Positions 37,251-47,105 of a DNA stretch of 64,000 nucleotides are shown here, piece after piece. This DNA comes from Leptospira ognonensis (lineage in GTDB: Bacteria; Spirochaetota; Leptospiria; Leptospirales; Leptospiraceae): NCBI RefSeq assembly GCF_004770745.1, contig NZ_RQGD01000046.1, forward strand, positions 310,001-374,000, given 5' to 3'. A program made the position numbers and the translations under genes. Numbering within the stretch: the stretch's first letter is position 1; each line of letters starts with the position of its first letter. The notes beneath the pieces are model-generated. The model searched no databases, was not told the origin of the DNA, and was given only the letters and a program-made list of their open reading frames with translations.

Positions 37251-37304
37251 TATGGATTCAGATTCTGTAGTAAAATTTCTCAACGATTCGTCTTATTGAA
37301 TAGG

Positions 37305-38432
37305 ATGAAAATAAAATATTTTTTCTCTTATCTACTTCTCCTTTTTTTTGGTACAGTCACATGTGTTCATAAAAAAGATCAATCTGCATTGCTTTTATTA
37401 CTATTAGCATCGTCACAAAACTCACCTGCCCCATCAGCAGATGGAACCACGCCGCAGGCACCAGGTAACAGTGGTGAGGATTCTGCGCCACAGGCAACAC
37501 CTCCGACAGAGGAAACTGTTCCAAATTCTACTTCCGTGTCCTTGCGAGTGGACCGGTTTGAGAAAGGCCTAGACATTTGCCCTCTGTTTGGTGGAATGCT
37601 TTTGAGTTTTCAATCAGGAGATAGGGCAACTTGTAACGTAGATACGCTAAATCCCTCGTGTGCAAGAGAAGCAGTTCATAAGGAAGACTCCACTCCTTAT
37701 ACCATTGATCCGCGGAGCATGGCAGGGTATACGTTTCCAATGGAGCAGACAGGAGCAACAATCACATTTCCAACGGATGCCAAATCGGTTGCGTATTGTT
37801 TTTCTAGGCCCCAATTCGTTGGCACTGATATCAAAATGTCGGCTTTTCGCAATCGGACATCAACTTCACAGGAATGTCTGGGTTTGAGTCGGGGGCAGTG
37901 GTGTATCGACAGAATCCCATTGTTCTCTCCAACAATGATGATCATACCTTCAGAATTTCCAATCGTTTCTGCAGGTCGTTCCAATGGACACTGGTCCCAA
38001 TTAAAATATAAGACTCCCGAAAATATATTTGTAACATGTCGTTATGCGGGAGAAGTAACGAGTTCACCGATTCTCTCTTATCGGGCCTCAGTCGTAGACG
38101 CGGAGCATAAAAAAGGTTACTGTGTGAAAACGACAGTTGATTATTTTGAAACTGAGTCCGGCATTTGGGTTTCCGAAGAACGGATCCCTGTCGGCAGTAA
38201 GGTAGTTGCGATTTCAGAAGTGATACTGGAAGTTAATAATTGTGCCAATAAAACATTCACGAAAATAGAATGGAATGTTGCAGGCTGGGCACCCGAGGAT
38301 AGTTCGTATCTACCTTTAGAAACAGATATGGCAGGTATATTCGAAAAGCCTTATAATATCGGAACAATGATGATCATCATTGTGTTATTCAGCATCATTA
38401 TTTTTTGGAGAAGAAAAAAGAGAGTTAGATGA
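37305..38432 (+). CDS. Lipoprotein with C-terminal membrane helix, unknown function
   Basis: About 375 residues from ATG 37305; TTG 37296 is also possible and neither has a clear ribosome site. A signal segment with lipobox G-T-V-T-C is followed by a Pro/Ser/Thr-rich linker (about 40-90), then a Cys-containing extracytoplasmic domain. The end is a hydrophobic helix (M-M-I-I-I-V-L-F-S-I-I-I-F-W) and a basic tail R-R-K-K-R-V-R. The next gene starts within its stop (ATGA), so it is co-translated with a GT-C membrane protein and probably serves surface-glycan assembly. Family not recognised. Confidence 0.6.
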   Translation: MKIKYFFSYLLLLFFGTVTCVHKKDQSALLLLLLASSQNSPAPSADGTTPQAPGNSGEDSAPQATPPTEETVPNSTSVSLRVDRFEKGLDICPLFGGMLLSFQSGDRATCNVDTLNPSCAREAVHKEDSTPYTIDPRSMAGYTFPMEQTGATITFPTDAKSVAYCFSRPQFVGTDIKMSAFRNRTSTSQECLGLSRGQWCIDRIPLFSPTMMIIPSEFPIVSAGRSNGHWSQLKYKTPENIFVTCRYAGEVTSSPILSYRASVVDAEHKKGYCVKTTVDYFETESGIWVSEERIPVGSKVVAISEVILEVNNCANKTFTKIEWNVAGWAPEDSSYLPLETDMAGIFEKPYNIGTMMIIIVLFSIIIFWRRKKRVR

Positions 38433-40015
38433 AGAAAATAAGTTCGTTTATTCCTTTTATCTGCTTCTTTGCCTACCTTTCGATTTACTTTTTGGTTTCA
38501 ACAATCGCAAACCAAGATAATTCGGAAGGAAGGTACCTTCTATTCATGGATGAATTGATTTCTTACGATCAGACTCATCGTATCCTTCAGCCTCATGGTG
38601 GAATGGATTTTCTTTATCAAGCGCTAGATGGGGACGACCACCGGTATGGTAGGCCGATGTATTGGGCATTGTCCTTATTTTCAGCGATCCCATTCCACCT
38701 TTTCGGGGAGTCCGGTTTGATCCTTTCGAATCGGATCCTACTTTCGCTCTTTACTATAGTATCCGTAATCATTGCCGCACTCTTAATCCTAAAAATTGTT
38801 AAGCGAAACTATTCTCTTTATTTTTTATTTCCACTCGTTTTAGTTCCTACTCTCCCTTATGCAAGTTCTATCCCTAAACCAGAACCATTTCTATTGTTTT
38901 TCCTATTACTTTTTATTTTACAATTTTATCTAAATCGATTTCGATATGGAGTCTATTTCCTGTTACTCGGCGTAACGTTTTCACTAAAAATTTCGACATT
39001 GCCATTTTTATTATTTGCATTAATTTATCCTTCGTTTGCCTATTTTATTCAATTTCGCGAGATCCCTTTTAAGGAATTCTTAAAAGGGGCGAGTTGGACT
39101 TTTCTCGGATTTTTGATATGCACACCTTACCTTGGTATGCTGATTTATGGGGAATGGAGTTATTTAATTAAGTATTTAAACTGGACTTTTTTTAATACGG
39201 GACACGGAGTCGATGACTTAACGGTTTCCTTTAAGGATTGGATTGGGCTCATGGATAGGTCATGGTCTGGCTACTTTAAGGGTTCCTTCTTTATCTTTCC
39301 TCTTGCAGCCATTGGAATCTATATTTCGAATTTTAATTTTAAGAGATTTCCTTCCCATCGAAAGGATCAGCTGTTATTTTTTCTTCTGGTCTCTTCGCTT
39401 AGTTTTATCCTTCCGATTCTCCTATTCGTAAAGCGAATTTGGTTGCATTACCTACACATAGGTTTGTTTTTGCTCTTCACTTTTTCTTTGATTGTCCTTT
39501 TGGATCTCTTTCGGAAATCCATGGATAAATCCAAGTTAGGTTCTATCTTGGTCGCCATCATTCTCTTTTTCCCTTTAGTTTCGGTTCCTAGTGTTCGGGA
39601 GGAGTATGAAATTTTAGCGAGAAGAACGGAAAGGGAATGGCATAAAACGCAAGTTCGAAAGTATAACGACATTGTAAAATTTTTTGAGGGTAAGAAGAAA
39701 CCATCCGTTCGTGTTTTTTATGATCCTTTGCTCTTTTCCATTGAAGGAAAATTTACAAATATATATACTGAAGAGTTTTGGGGTCCCTTCTTTCATTGGG
39801 AGAGTAACTACGATTATGTGGTTTTGGGAGATCAAAAAACGTACCTTCCCAATTTCCAACCAAATCCAGATCACGCAGATTTTAAAGACCTACAAAGGGC
39901 CAAGAGCTTATTTATGATGCATGTTCTTAAAAAAGATAAGCTTCCTCATTACCATCGAGCCTTCCAATCGGATGACGGTCTATTGATCCTAGAAAATTCC
40001 CAGATTGAGCCATAA
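38429..40015 (+). CDS. GT-C type membrane glycosyltransferase-like protein
   Basis: 528 residues with roughly ten to twelve hydrophobic helices and a soluble C-terminal ~130 residues. An acidic D-E pair in the first extracytoplasmic loop (LLFMDELISYDQ, about residue 45) and the later KPEPFLLFFLLL helix follow the ArnT/GT39-like layout, in which a polyprenyl-phosphate sugar is used outside the cytoplasmic membrane. Donor and acceptor unknown. Overlaps the preceding lipoprotein gene by 4 bases. Confidence 0.72.
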   Translation: MKKISSFIPFICFFAYLSIYFLVSTIANQDNSEGRYLLFMDELISYDQTHRILQPHGGMDFLYQALDGDDHRYGRPMYWALSLFSAIPFHLFGESGLILSNRILLSLFTIVSVIIAALLILKIVKRNYSLYFLFPLVLVPTLPYASSIPKPEPFLLFFLLLFILQFYLNRFRYGVYFLLLGVTFSLKISTLPFLLFALIYPSFAYFIQFREIPFKEFLKGASWTFLGFLICTPYLGMLIYGEWSYLIKYLNWTFFNTGHGVDDLTVSFKDWIGLMDRSWSGYFKGSFFIFPLAAIGIYISNFNFKRFPSHRKDQLLFFLLVSSLSFILPILLFVKRIWLHYLHIGLFLLFTFSLIVLLDLFRKSMDKSKLGSILVAIILFFPLVSVPSVREEYEILARRTEREWHKTQVRKYNDIVKFFEGKKKPSVRVFYDPLLFSIEGKFTNIYTEEFWGPFFHWESNYDYVVLGDQKTYLPNFQPNPDHADFKDLQRAKSLFMMHVLKKDKLPHYHRAFQSDDGLLILENSQIEP

Positions 40016-40026
40016 CAGATTTTGAT

Positions 40027-41592
40027 TTAATGCGTAACGGCATAGTATCTGGACGCTTGTGGTTCAAGTTCTTTACCTTCCGAATTGATGAAATGGATGG
40101 ATTGGACGATTTTAGGTTCTTTCGTTGTCCAAAATTGATACATAGATTTATCAAAGACGTTTTGAAACATTACCTTCTTTCCATTTTCATCTAACCCAAA
40201 ACAAGTTTCTGGTTTTTTGTCTTTTTCCTTGAGCGGAAGTTTTACCAGGATTGCTAGTATTTTTTTACCCTGTGGTGCCGAAGTTTCCGCACAGTAACGA
40301 GATATGTACCACGGTTCAGGATTGATAGGAATGCAAAAAGAATCTGATTTGAGGAGTGGAAGTGTGGTTACCCATTGCGAATTGGAATTTACTTTATCAT
40401 CATAAGGCGGAGTCATTTCTGCAAACTTCGGAAGGGTCGGAAGATTTATGACAAAGAAGGCAAACAAAAAAAATCGTAAAACTCGATATTTGATTTTGAA
40501 GATGAGTAGCGTGAAGAGCAAAATCGCAGAGAGATGAGGAATAAAATACCAACGATGAAACGGCAAGCCATTAGACAAGTATTGATTGTGCAAAGGAAAA
40601 TAATCTTCCCCTACGAATTGGAGGAAGAGTAGGTTTCCTATAAAGGTAGCCGAGAGGAGTGTTAAAATGAAAAATATTGGCTGATAACTTCTACGCATAA
40701 AGAGAATCATAAGGGAGAAGAGTAAAGCGGTGATGATGATAATTCGAAAATCTTCGTATATAAAAGATCCGAATGATTTTGGAATCATAAATTGAATCCA
40801 GGAATCCACTAACATTTCATAGCCGAGCGAGAGTATGTGTTCCAAAGATTTTGCTGCAAGTGTTGACTCTACCTTGTTACTTCTTTGGAGTGTCATGTAA
40901 CTAAATGCACTCTGTAGGAGCGCTCCTAAAGTAACCGAGGAGGCTACCAAAAGGTTCTTATATTTTTTTGTGTAAAAATGATATAAAGAAAGGATGCCTG
41001 CGGCAGGAGCGATCGCAAGTAGAAGTGCTTTTGAAGCAACCAAGAGAAAACCAATGAATGCAAACAAAAGGACTACGAAATTTGATTTTCGAGAGACATC
41101 AAGAAAGAGCACTAGAAGTAAATAAATATATCCAAAATAAATAAAATTGATAAATGTGAACATCTCCCAATTCGGGTAGAGGCCCAGAAGGAAGCCGGTT
41201 AAATACCTAACGGAGTCAGACGGTATCAATTTTCGGAAACCATTGAGATTTATAAAAGATACTAAAAGAGAGAATCCGAGCAGAGCACAAATTTGAAACG
41301 CAAGGGGAGACCAAGAAAGTATGTCAAAAGTCTGAACGATCAAAAAAGAAACCAGCCTTTGGGTTAACGGAAGGTAGCCAGCTTCGGGAATAGATAGACT
41401 CTCCAAGAAAGAGGTAAATTTCGCATGATAAAAGAAATTATTGCCCGTTTCGGCGTAGAACTCAGCCTCATAACCCAAGGAAGGAAAGTTAAAGAATAGC
41501 AGAAAGAAAAGGATTAGGACGGAAGATAGGTACCGCAGATTTAAGGAAAATTTAGCTTTGATTTTTTGAATTCGTCTCAAATATAGATTCAT
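40027..41592 (-). CDS. Polytopic membrane protein, possible GT-C glycosyltransferase
   Basis: 521 residues, about ten membrane helices then a soluble extracytoplasmic C-terminal ~130 residues containing four Cys (SFCIP, RYCAET, ETCFG and one upstream). The N-terminal loop has EAEFYAETGNNFF, with acidic residues placed as in GT-C enzymes. LLGLYPNWEMFTFINFIYFGY is a notable aromatic stretch. Monocistronic, convergent with the previous gene, divergent from the seven-gene cluster. The 169-base gap up to 41761 holds no supported gene. Confidence 0.6.
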   Translation of the reverse strand: MNLYLRRIQKIKAKFSLNLRYLSSVLILFFLLFFNFPSLGYEAEFYAETGNNFFYHAKFTSFLESLSIPEAGYLPLTQRLVSFLIVQTFDILSWSPLAFQICALLGFSLLVSFINLNGFRKLIPSDSVRYLTGFLLGLYPNWEMFTFINFIYFGYIYLLLVLFLDVSRKSNFVVLLFAFIGFLLVASKALLLAIAPAAGILSLYHFYTKKYKNLLVASSVTLGALLQSAFSYMTLQRSNKVESTLAAKSLEHILSLGYEMLVDSWIQFMIPKSFGSFIYEDFRIIIITALLFSLMILFMRRSYQPIFFILTLLSATFIGNLLFLQFVGEDYFPLHNQYLSNGLPFHRWYFIPHLSAILLFTLLIFKIKYRVLRFFLFAFFVINLPTLPKFAEMTPPYDDKVNSNSQWVTTLPLLKSDSFCIPINPEPWYISRYCAETSAPQGKKILAILVKLPLKEKDKKPETCFGLDENGKKVMFQNVFDKSMYQFWTTKEPKIVQSIHFINSEGKELEPQASRYYAVTH

Positions 41593-41761
41593 AAGAATTG
41601 AGGAATACGCCTTTGCGAACGTATTTTGGGCTACCTAAACTTACATGGACGTGCAGAAAGAATCTTGGAGCAATGAAATTTTAGTCTGGTTTTTTAGTTT
41701 CGAACGCAAATGGAATGAGTAAATACTTGATTTGATTAGTTATTTTTAAAGCATCTATCTA

Positions 41762-43813
41762 ATGCTTCTAAAATCTAGAATTTCGATCACGACCTTGATT
41801 CTGCTTTTCAAAGTGATCCTTTTTCTCATTTTTTCCTCTGCCTATTCCAATGACTTATTCATTCCTTTTTTAGATCATTTTGTAAAATCATTATTGGAAG
41901 GAAACATCCAGTCACCTTGGCAAGCGACAAATTCCTTGCCGATCGATGCATTCCCGTATCACCCCTCCATGCTTTATCTCTATTCGATATTTCAAATACC
42001 TGCTGTCTACTTTAACGCAGGGTTGGTTGTTAAAAAAATATCATTCCTTTTACCCACCTTGCTTGCAGACATTATAATTTACCAGGTGATTCAAAAATTT
42101 TTTCCAGAAAGAAATAGATCGATTACCGTGATCTACTTTCTTTCTCCTATCATATTGTATGCGATTTATATGCATGGTCAGTTGGATTTGTGGCCGACTG
42201 CACTGCTTTTATTATCTATCTACTATTTACTCGATGATAAGCATTTAAAGTCGTCGATCTATTTAGGTCTAGCGATGACATTTAAGCTTCATGTTGCTGC
42301 AGTGATTCCTCTTTGTTTCTTTTACATTCTGAAACGTAAGGGAAAAATCGAGTCACTCAAATATATTTCCGCAGCGATTCTTATCTATTTCTTTATATCT
42401 CTACCATGGTATTTTGATGAAGGATTCCGGGAAATGGTACTTGCCAATCCGAAACAGGACTTAATCTGGTCCGTGATCTATAAAGTGGGAGAACATACAC
42501 TTTATCTTTCCGTCGTTGCGATTCTCATTCTTTACTTGCGATTTGCGGATTACCAAAAAGTGAATCGAGATTTGCTCATTACGTGGCTTGCCATACTGTT
42601 TGCGGTTTTTGTATTATTCATTCCACCAGCGCCTGCCTGGTATCTTTGGCTTTTGCCATTCCTCGTATATTTTTATTTAAAACATGTAAAAGATAATATT
42701 AAAATTCTATTTCTTTATGGCTTCTTTGTCTCGAGTTATTTATTTTTCTTCGTATTTGTATGGAAAGGTGAATATAATGATTTGTTATTCTTCGAACAAA
42801 TCGTTTCTTTAAAAACACTCAATTCGAAACTTGCAGGATTGAGTTTCTCGCTTTTGCAAGTATCGCTTGCGATCAATTTATTTGCGATCTACAAAATCGG
42901 CGTCCGTATGAACCGAATTTATACAAGACCAGACTCGATTTTGATAGGAATTGGTGGAGATAGCGGTGCTGGAAAGTCAACATTGCTGCATGCATTGGAA
43001 CGTCTATTGTCCCCGTCAGTAACCCTCCTCGAAGGTGACGGTGATCATCGATGGGAGCGCGGGAATCAAAACTACAATAACATTACTCATTTAAATCCAA
43101 GAGCAAATTATTTAGAGAGGCAAGCAGATAATTTGATTCGTTTAAAGAAAGGAGAGGTAATCTATAGACCAGATTACGATCATGCTACCGGAAAGTTTAC
43201 TGCACCGCTTCCTGTTAGGCCTACAGATTTTATTATTTTAAGTGGCTTACATACTTTTTACTTACCAAAGATGAGAAAGGTAACAGATATAAAAATATTT
43301 ATGCAAACGGAAACAAATCTTCGGTTGCATTGGAAAATATTAAGAGATACAACGAAGAGAGGATATTCGGTCAAAAAAATCAAGGAACAAATTAAACAGC
43401 GATTAAGCGATTCAAATAAATATATTACCCCTCAGAAAAATTTTGCTGATCTTGTTATAGAACAATACTCGGAAAGTAAATTTGAAATCGGCAATGCCTC
43501 CGTCTTTCCAAAGATCTCTTTAAAAATAAGCATCAGTTCCGAATTTCATTTTGAAAGTCTTATATTAGCATTGGAAGACGGTGGTTGGCTCTCGTCATGG
43601 GATTATGGCGAAGATCTAAAGACTCAGTTTTTTACATTTCATCATTTTCCAAAATTAGAAGAACTCGATGATTTATTTCGAACTCACTTACCTTTGCTTA
43701 GCGAGATCATCAGTCCAAAACACTCTTGGGAAAATTCGCACCTGGGACTGATTCAGATTTTTGTGTTAGCAATGATCAACCAAAAGTATAGGGAAGTTGA
43801 TCTTGAAATCTAA
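41762..43813 (+). CDS. Fusion of GT-C-like membrane domain and phosphoribulokinase/uridine-kinase-like domain
   Basis: 683 residues. The first ~375 form about ten membrane helices with a GT-C/PIG-M-like signature (LYAIYMHGQLDLWPTALLLL). The remainder is a soluble P-loop kinase of the PRK/Udk fold: Walker A GIGGDSGAGKSTLLHAL (about 396-412), DGDHRWERGN, YRPDYDHATGKF, an S-G-L-H-T-F motif, WKILRDTTKRGYS and R-L-S-D-S-N-K-Y-I-T-P-Q. The last pattern is the phosphate-binding and Y-I-x-P-Q region of phosphoribulokinases. It probably phosphorylates a sugar or nucleoside next to a membrane glycosyl transfer step. First gene of the tight seven-gene cluster. Confidence 0.8.
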   Translation: MLLKSRISITTLILLFKVILFLIFSSAYSNDLFIPFLDHFVKSLLEGNIQSPWQATNSLPIDAFPYHPSMLYLYSIFQIPAVYFNAGLVVKKISFLLPTLLADIIIYQVIQKFFPERNRSITVIYFLSPIILYAIYMHGQLDLWPTALLLLSIYYLLDDKHLKSSIYLGLAMTFKLHVAAVIPLCFFYILKRKGKIESLKYISAAILIYFFISLPWYFDEGFREMVLANPKQDLIWSVIYKVGEHTLYLSVVAILILYLRFADYQKVNRDLLITWLAILFAVFVLFIPPAPAWYLWLLPFLVYFYLKHVKDNIKILFLYGFFVSSYLFFFVFVWKGEYNDLLFFEQIVSLKTLNSKLAGLSFSLLQVSLAINLFAIYKIGVRMNRIYTRPDSILIGIGGDSGAGKSTLLHALERLLSPSVTLLEGDGDHRWERGNQNYNNITHLNPRANYLERQADNLIRLKKGEVIYRPDYDHATGKFTAPLPVRPTDFIILSGLHTFYLPKMRKVTDIKIFMQTETNLRLHWKILRDTTKRGYSVKKIKEQIKQRLSDSNKYITPQKNFADLVIEQYSESKFEIGNASVFPKISLKISISSEFHFESLILALEDGGWLSSWDYGEDLKTQFFTFHHFPKLEELDDLFRTHLPLLSEIISPKHSWENSHLGLIQIFVLAMINQKYREVDLEI

Positions 43814-44480
43814 CTTTCAATACTTTTTCCTCGATTTAGATGACACACTCTACGAGTATGAGCCCTGTAACAAACTGGGGATACAAAATTTTATCTCTTA
43901 TTGCCAGGCCAACTTAGGAATATCAGAAGTGGAAGCGCTCAGTCAATTTCAGAGTGCTAGAAAGATAATAAATCAAAGATTACATGGGCAAGCCGCTTCG
44001 CATAGTCGTCTGTTATATGCAAAAGAATTCTGTGAAAAAATAGGTATTGATGCAAGCAATCACGCCATCGCTATGGAATCTTCCTATTGGGAGCCTTTTC
44101 TAAATCAAATGAAGCTGCGTGAAAATGCCTTGGAATTTTTAAGATTACTTAAAAGAAATACGAAAAAAATTGCGATCGTTACCGATCTGACGACAAAAGT
44201 TCAATTGGAAAAACTTAAGAGATTAGAAATTAATAGCTTTATCGATGTGATCATAACAAGTGAGGAAGCAGGTGCAGAAAAACCTTCTACAAGTATCTTC
44301 CAGCTAGCAGCAGATAAACTTGAAATTGTAAAGGATCGGACTGTTATGATAGGTGATAATTACGAAAAAGATATTTTAGGGGCTCAAAATTTTGGCATTT
44401 CTGCTTTTTGGTACAATGAAACTGAAATTACTCCAAATTCGATTTCTTCTTTTTCAAAGGCAATTGAGCTTTTCATATGA
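43803..44480 (+). CDS. HAD-family phosphatase
   Basis: 225 residues from TTG 43803 (GGGAAG lies 7 bases upstream); TTG 43797 would add two residues. HAD motif I FLDLDDTLY (about 8-16), motif II VTDLTTK, motif III Lys in GAEKPST and motif IV MIGDNYEKDILGA are all present. The long helical cap between motifs I and II makes it a C1-type hydrolase resembling YjjG-like nucleotidases or sugar phosphatases. It overlaps the kinase fusion by 11 bases and the aldolase gene by 4 bases, so a phosphate from the same pathway is the likely substrate. Confidence 0.85.
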   Translation: MKSNFQYFFLDLDDTLYEYEPCNKLGIQNFISYCQANLGISEVEALSQFQSARKIINQRLHGQAASHSRLLYAKEFCEKIGIDASNHAIAMESSYWEPFLNQMKLRENALEFLRLLKRNTKKIAIVTDLTTKVQLEKLKRLEINSFIDVIITSEEAGAEKPSTSIFQLAADKLEIVKDRTVMIGDNYEKDILGAQNFGISAFWYNETEITPNSISSFSKAIELFI

Positions 44481-45541
44481 TCGACGATAATAAGAAAATA
44501 AATGAACTGGTTTCCGTTAGCCGAAGGCTAGGAGAAAGATTTGATCTTGTGCAGGCAGGAGGGGGCAATACTTCTGTTAAAACTTCTGACGGATTTATGT
44601 ATGTAAAATCCTCTGGGTTACGTCTCTCCGATTTAAAATCAGCGGACTCTTTTGTCAAAATCGACAATCAAAATTTAAAAAAAGATTTCCTCGAGACAAA
44701 TTGGGCAGTATATGAGAAACGTCAGAGAGAAGAGTTAGCAAACAAGATTGTAACAAAAAACAACATGACGCCTGATAGACGTCCTTCTATCGAAACTTTG
44801 TTACATTCCAACTTGGATGGGTTTGTATTGCATTCACATCCAGTGCAAGTAACGGCACTTTTTAGCGATGCCAATGCAGAAAAAAAAGCGTTTGAAATAT
44901 TGCCAAATGCCGCCTTTGTTAAATATGAAACTCCAGGTATTGATTTAGCATTACAGATGATGGCGTCAAAAAAGAGATTCGAGGAAAAGAATGGGATCAC
45001 ACCGGATGTCTATATATTTCAGAATCATGGATTGGTCGCAAGAGCTCATTCCGCGTCAGCTGCCTTTATTTTGACAAATGAGGTCTGTGATTCCCTCGCA
45101 AAACATTCAGGTATACATTTCAATCATGATAAGGTCGTCAATGAAATTTCTATAGCAATGGAAAAGGTATTTCACGAGAGTTTTGTAACCATTTACTCTT
45201 CAAATACAAAGGTAGATTCTGTATCGATCACGCAAAAAGCCTTTTTCCCAGATGGAGTCGTCTTTCTCGGAGTCATCCCTGTACGTTTTGAGAAAATCTC
45301 TTCTGAACACATCGAACTACAATTAAATTCCTATATGCGAGAGTATGGATCTACCCCGAGAGTATTTGTTTTCGGCGAGTCTATATACTTTTCTGGAAGC
45401 AATCTTGTTAAAGCGAGAGAAAGTGAAGAGGTATGGAGATTGCACCAGATCGTTTCCCAATTCAAACCATCTTCGCTTTCGGAAGAAGAGATCAAATATC
45501 TTTCGCATTGGGAAGCTGAAAAATTTAGGCAAAAGGTTTAA
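44477..45541 (+). CDS. Class II aldolase/adducin-family protein
   Basis: 354 residues. GGGNTSVK (about 29-36) binds phosphate, VLHSHPVQ supplies two zinc His, FQNHGLVARA the third. The C-terminal 130 residues go beyond the minimal fold. Related enzymes (fuculose- and rhamnulose-phosphate aldolases) cleave or form phosphoketoses with Zn. Within this cluster it likely supplies a phosphosugar or polyol precursor, but substrate cannot be read. Overlaps the HAD gene by 4 bases. Confidence 0.87.
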   Translation: MIDDNKKINELVSVSRRLGERFDLVQAGGGNTSVKTSDGFMYVKSSGLRLSDLKSADSFVKIDNQNLKKDFLETNWAVYEKRQREELANKIVTKNNMTPDRRPSIETLLHSNLDGFVLHSHPVQVTALFSDANAEKKAFEILPNAAFVKYETPGIDLALQMMASKKRFEEKNGITPDVYIFQNHGLVARAHSASAAFILTNEVCDSLAKHSGIHFNHDKVVNEISIAMEKVFHESFVTIYSSNTKVDSVSITQKAFFPDGVVFLGVIPVRFEKISSEHIELQLNSYMREYGSTPRVFVFGESIYFSGSNLVKARESEEVWRLHQIVSQFKPSSLSEEEIKYLSHWEAEKFRQKV

Positions 45542-45542
45542 T

Positions 45543-47105
45543 ATGCACATAGTAGTTCCCATGTCGGGTATTGGTAAACGTTTTATAGATGCAGGTTATT
45601 CGGTACCAAAGCCTCTCATTCTTGTCGAAAATCGTCCGATCATTGCGCATGTTGTTGATATGTTTCCAGGAGAAACAAAATTCACTTTCATATGCAATGA
45701 AGACCATCTTAGGGAAACGAACATGAAATCGGTACTCGAGGGTCTAGCACCAAATGCGAATATTATTTCGATCGAACCACATAAGAAGGGTCCTGTTTAT
45801 GCAGTCTCACAAGTCTATCATTTGATAGACGACGATGAAGAAGTCATAGTGAATTATTGTGATTTTGGAAAAGATTGGGATTTTTCTAAGTTTAAACAGG
45901 ATGTCAGAGATCAAAAGGCGGATGGTGCCATTTCCGCCTATCGTGGATTTCATCCTCATATGTTGGGTACTATCAATTATGCGTTCATGCGCGAAAAAGA
46001 AAATTGGATGCTTGAGATCCAAGAGAAAAAGCCATTCACAAATGACCGCATGAGTGAATATGCATCGGATGGTACTTACTATTTTCGTACAGGCTCTATT
46101 CTAAAAAAATATTTTGATTTAACCATGGAGAAACTTTTGGACGTAAACGGAGAGTTTTACGTAAGCGTGGTCTACAATCTCCTGGTAAATGATTCTTTGA
46201 AGGTTAGAATATTCGAAATAGAGCATATGCTGCAATGGGGAACGCCAGGTGAATTAAAGGAATATGAGCACTGGTCTTCAATTTTTAAGAACTTGGCATT
46301 AAAATCGTGGACGAACCAGAAAAAGAGAAACAGCATCAATCTCATTCCGATGGCAGGAAAAGGTAGTAGATTCGCAGAGAAAGGTTTCATAACTCCAAAA
46401 CCATTATTAGCTGTGGATGGGGAAGCGATGGTGGTTCATGCTGCGAAATGTTTACCTGAGGCCGAGCGAAATGTTTTTGTTTGTCTAAAAGATCACCTGG
46501 ACAATTATCCGATAGAGAAAACGCTTAAGAGTGCCTTTACAAATGTATCAATCGTTAGCTTAGACAAAGTGACGGAAGGTCAAGCGATTACCGCAGCATT
46601 GGGCTTGGAGCATGAAAATCAGGAAACGGAATTGTTCATAGCCGCAAGCGATAATGGCATGTTATATGATCATGCGAAATTAGATAAGTTTCTTTTTGAT
46701 ACGAAGCCTGATGTGATGGTATTTACATTTAGCAATAGCCCCATGATGGATCGAAATCCGAAAATGTATGGCTGGGTTCGAAAAGAGGGCACAAATGCAC
46801 TCTCCGTTTCTGTTAAAATTCCTATTTCGGAAACTCCTTCCAAAGATGATGCCATTGTCGGAGCCTTTTATTTTAAGAACGCTCGCCTATACAAGACGGT
46901 ATTAGATCAGTTAATGAAAGATAACGATCGAGTGAATGGAGAGTTTTATATTGATACGATGGTTGGAACAGCAATCAAAATGAATTTGAATGTCAAAGTT
47001 TTTCCTATTGATTATTATGTATGCTGGGGTACTCCCGATGACTATCATACATACTTGTATTGGCAGACATTTTTTAGAAAAACCAAATGGCACCCTTACA
47101 AATGA
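45543..47105 (+). CDS. Tandem-domain sugar nucleotidyltransferase
   Basis: 520 residues from ATG 45543, one base after the aldolase stop; a longer reading lies wholly inside the aldolase gene. Two homologous halves each open with an NTP-transferase signature: PMSGIGKRFIDAGYSVPKPL (residues 7-26) and PMAGKGSRFAEKGFITPKPL (about 265-284). Each half closes with VNGEFY followed by W-G-T-P (QWGTPGEL and CWGTPDDY). Such enzymes join NTP and sugar phosphate. Two active sites, or one active and one regulatory, are possible. The GtrA gene overlaps its stop. Confidence 0.87.
   Translation: MHIVVPMSGIGKRFIDAGYSVPKPLILVENRPIIAHVVDMFPGETKFTFICNEDHLRETNMKSVLEGLAPNANIISIEPHKKGPVYAVSQVYHLIDDDEEVIVNYCDFGKDWDFSKFKQDVRDQKADGAISAYRGFHPHMLGTINYAFMREKENWMLEIQEKKPFTNDRMSEYASDGTYYFRTGSILKKYFDLTMEKLLDVNGEFYVSVVYNLLVNDSLKVRIFEIEHMLQWGTPGELKEYEHWSSIFKNLALKSWTNQKKRNSINLIPMAGKGSRFAEKGFITPKPLLAVDGEAMVVHAAKCLPEAERNVFVCLKDHLDNYPIEKTLKSAFTNVSIVSLDKVTEGQAITAALGLEHENQETELFIAASDNGMLYDHAKLDKFLFDTKPDVMVFTFSNSPMMDRNPKMYGWVRKEGTNALSVSVKIPISETPSKDDAIVGAFYFKNARLYKTVLDQLMKDNDRVNGEFYIDTMVGTAIKMNLNVKVFPIDYYVCWGTPDDYHTYLYWQTFFRKTKWHPYK

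Noticed and set aside
45345..45542. N-terminal extension of the tandem nucleotidyltransferase
   Set aside because: Falls wholly inside the aldolase gene; ATG 45543 starts exactly at the family signature.
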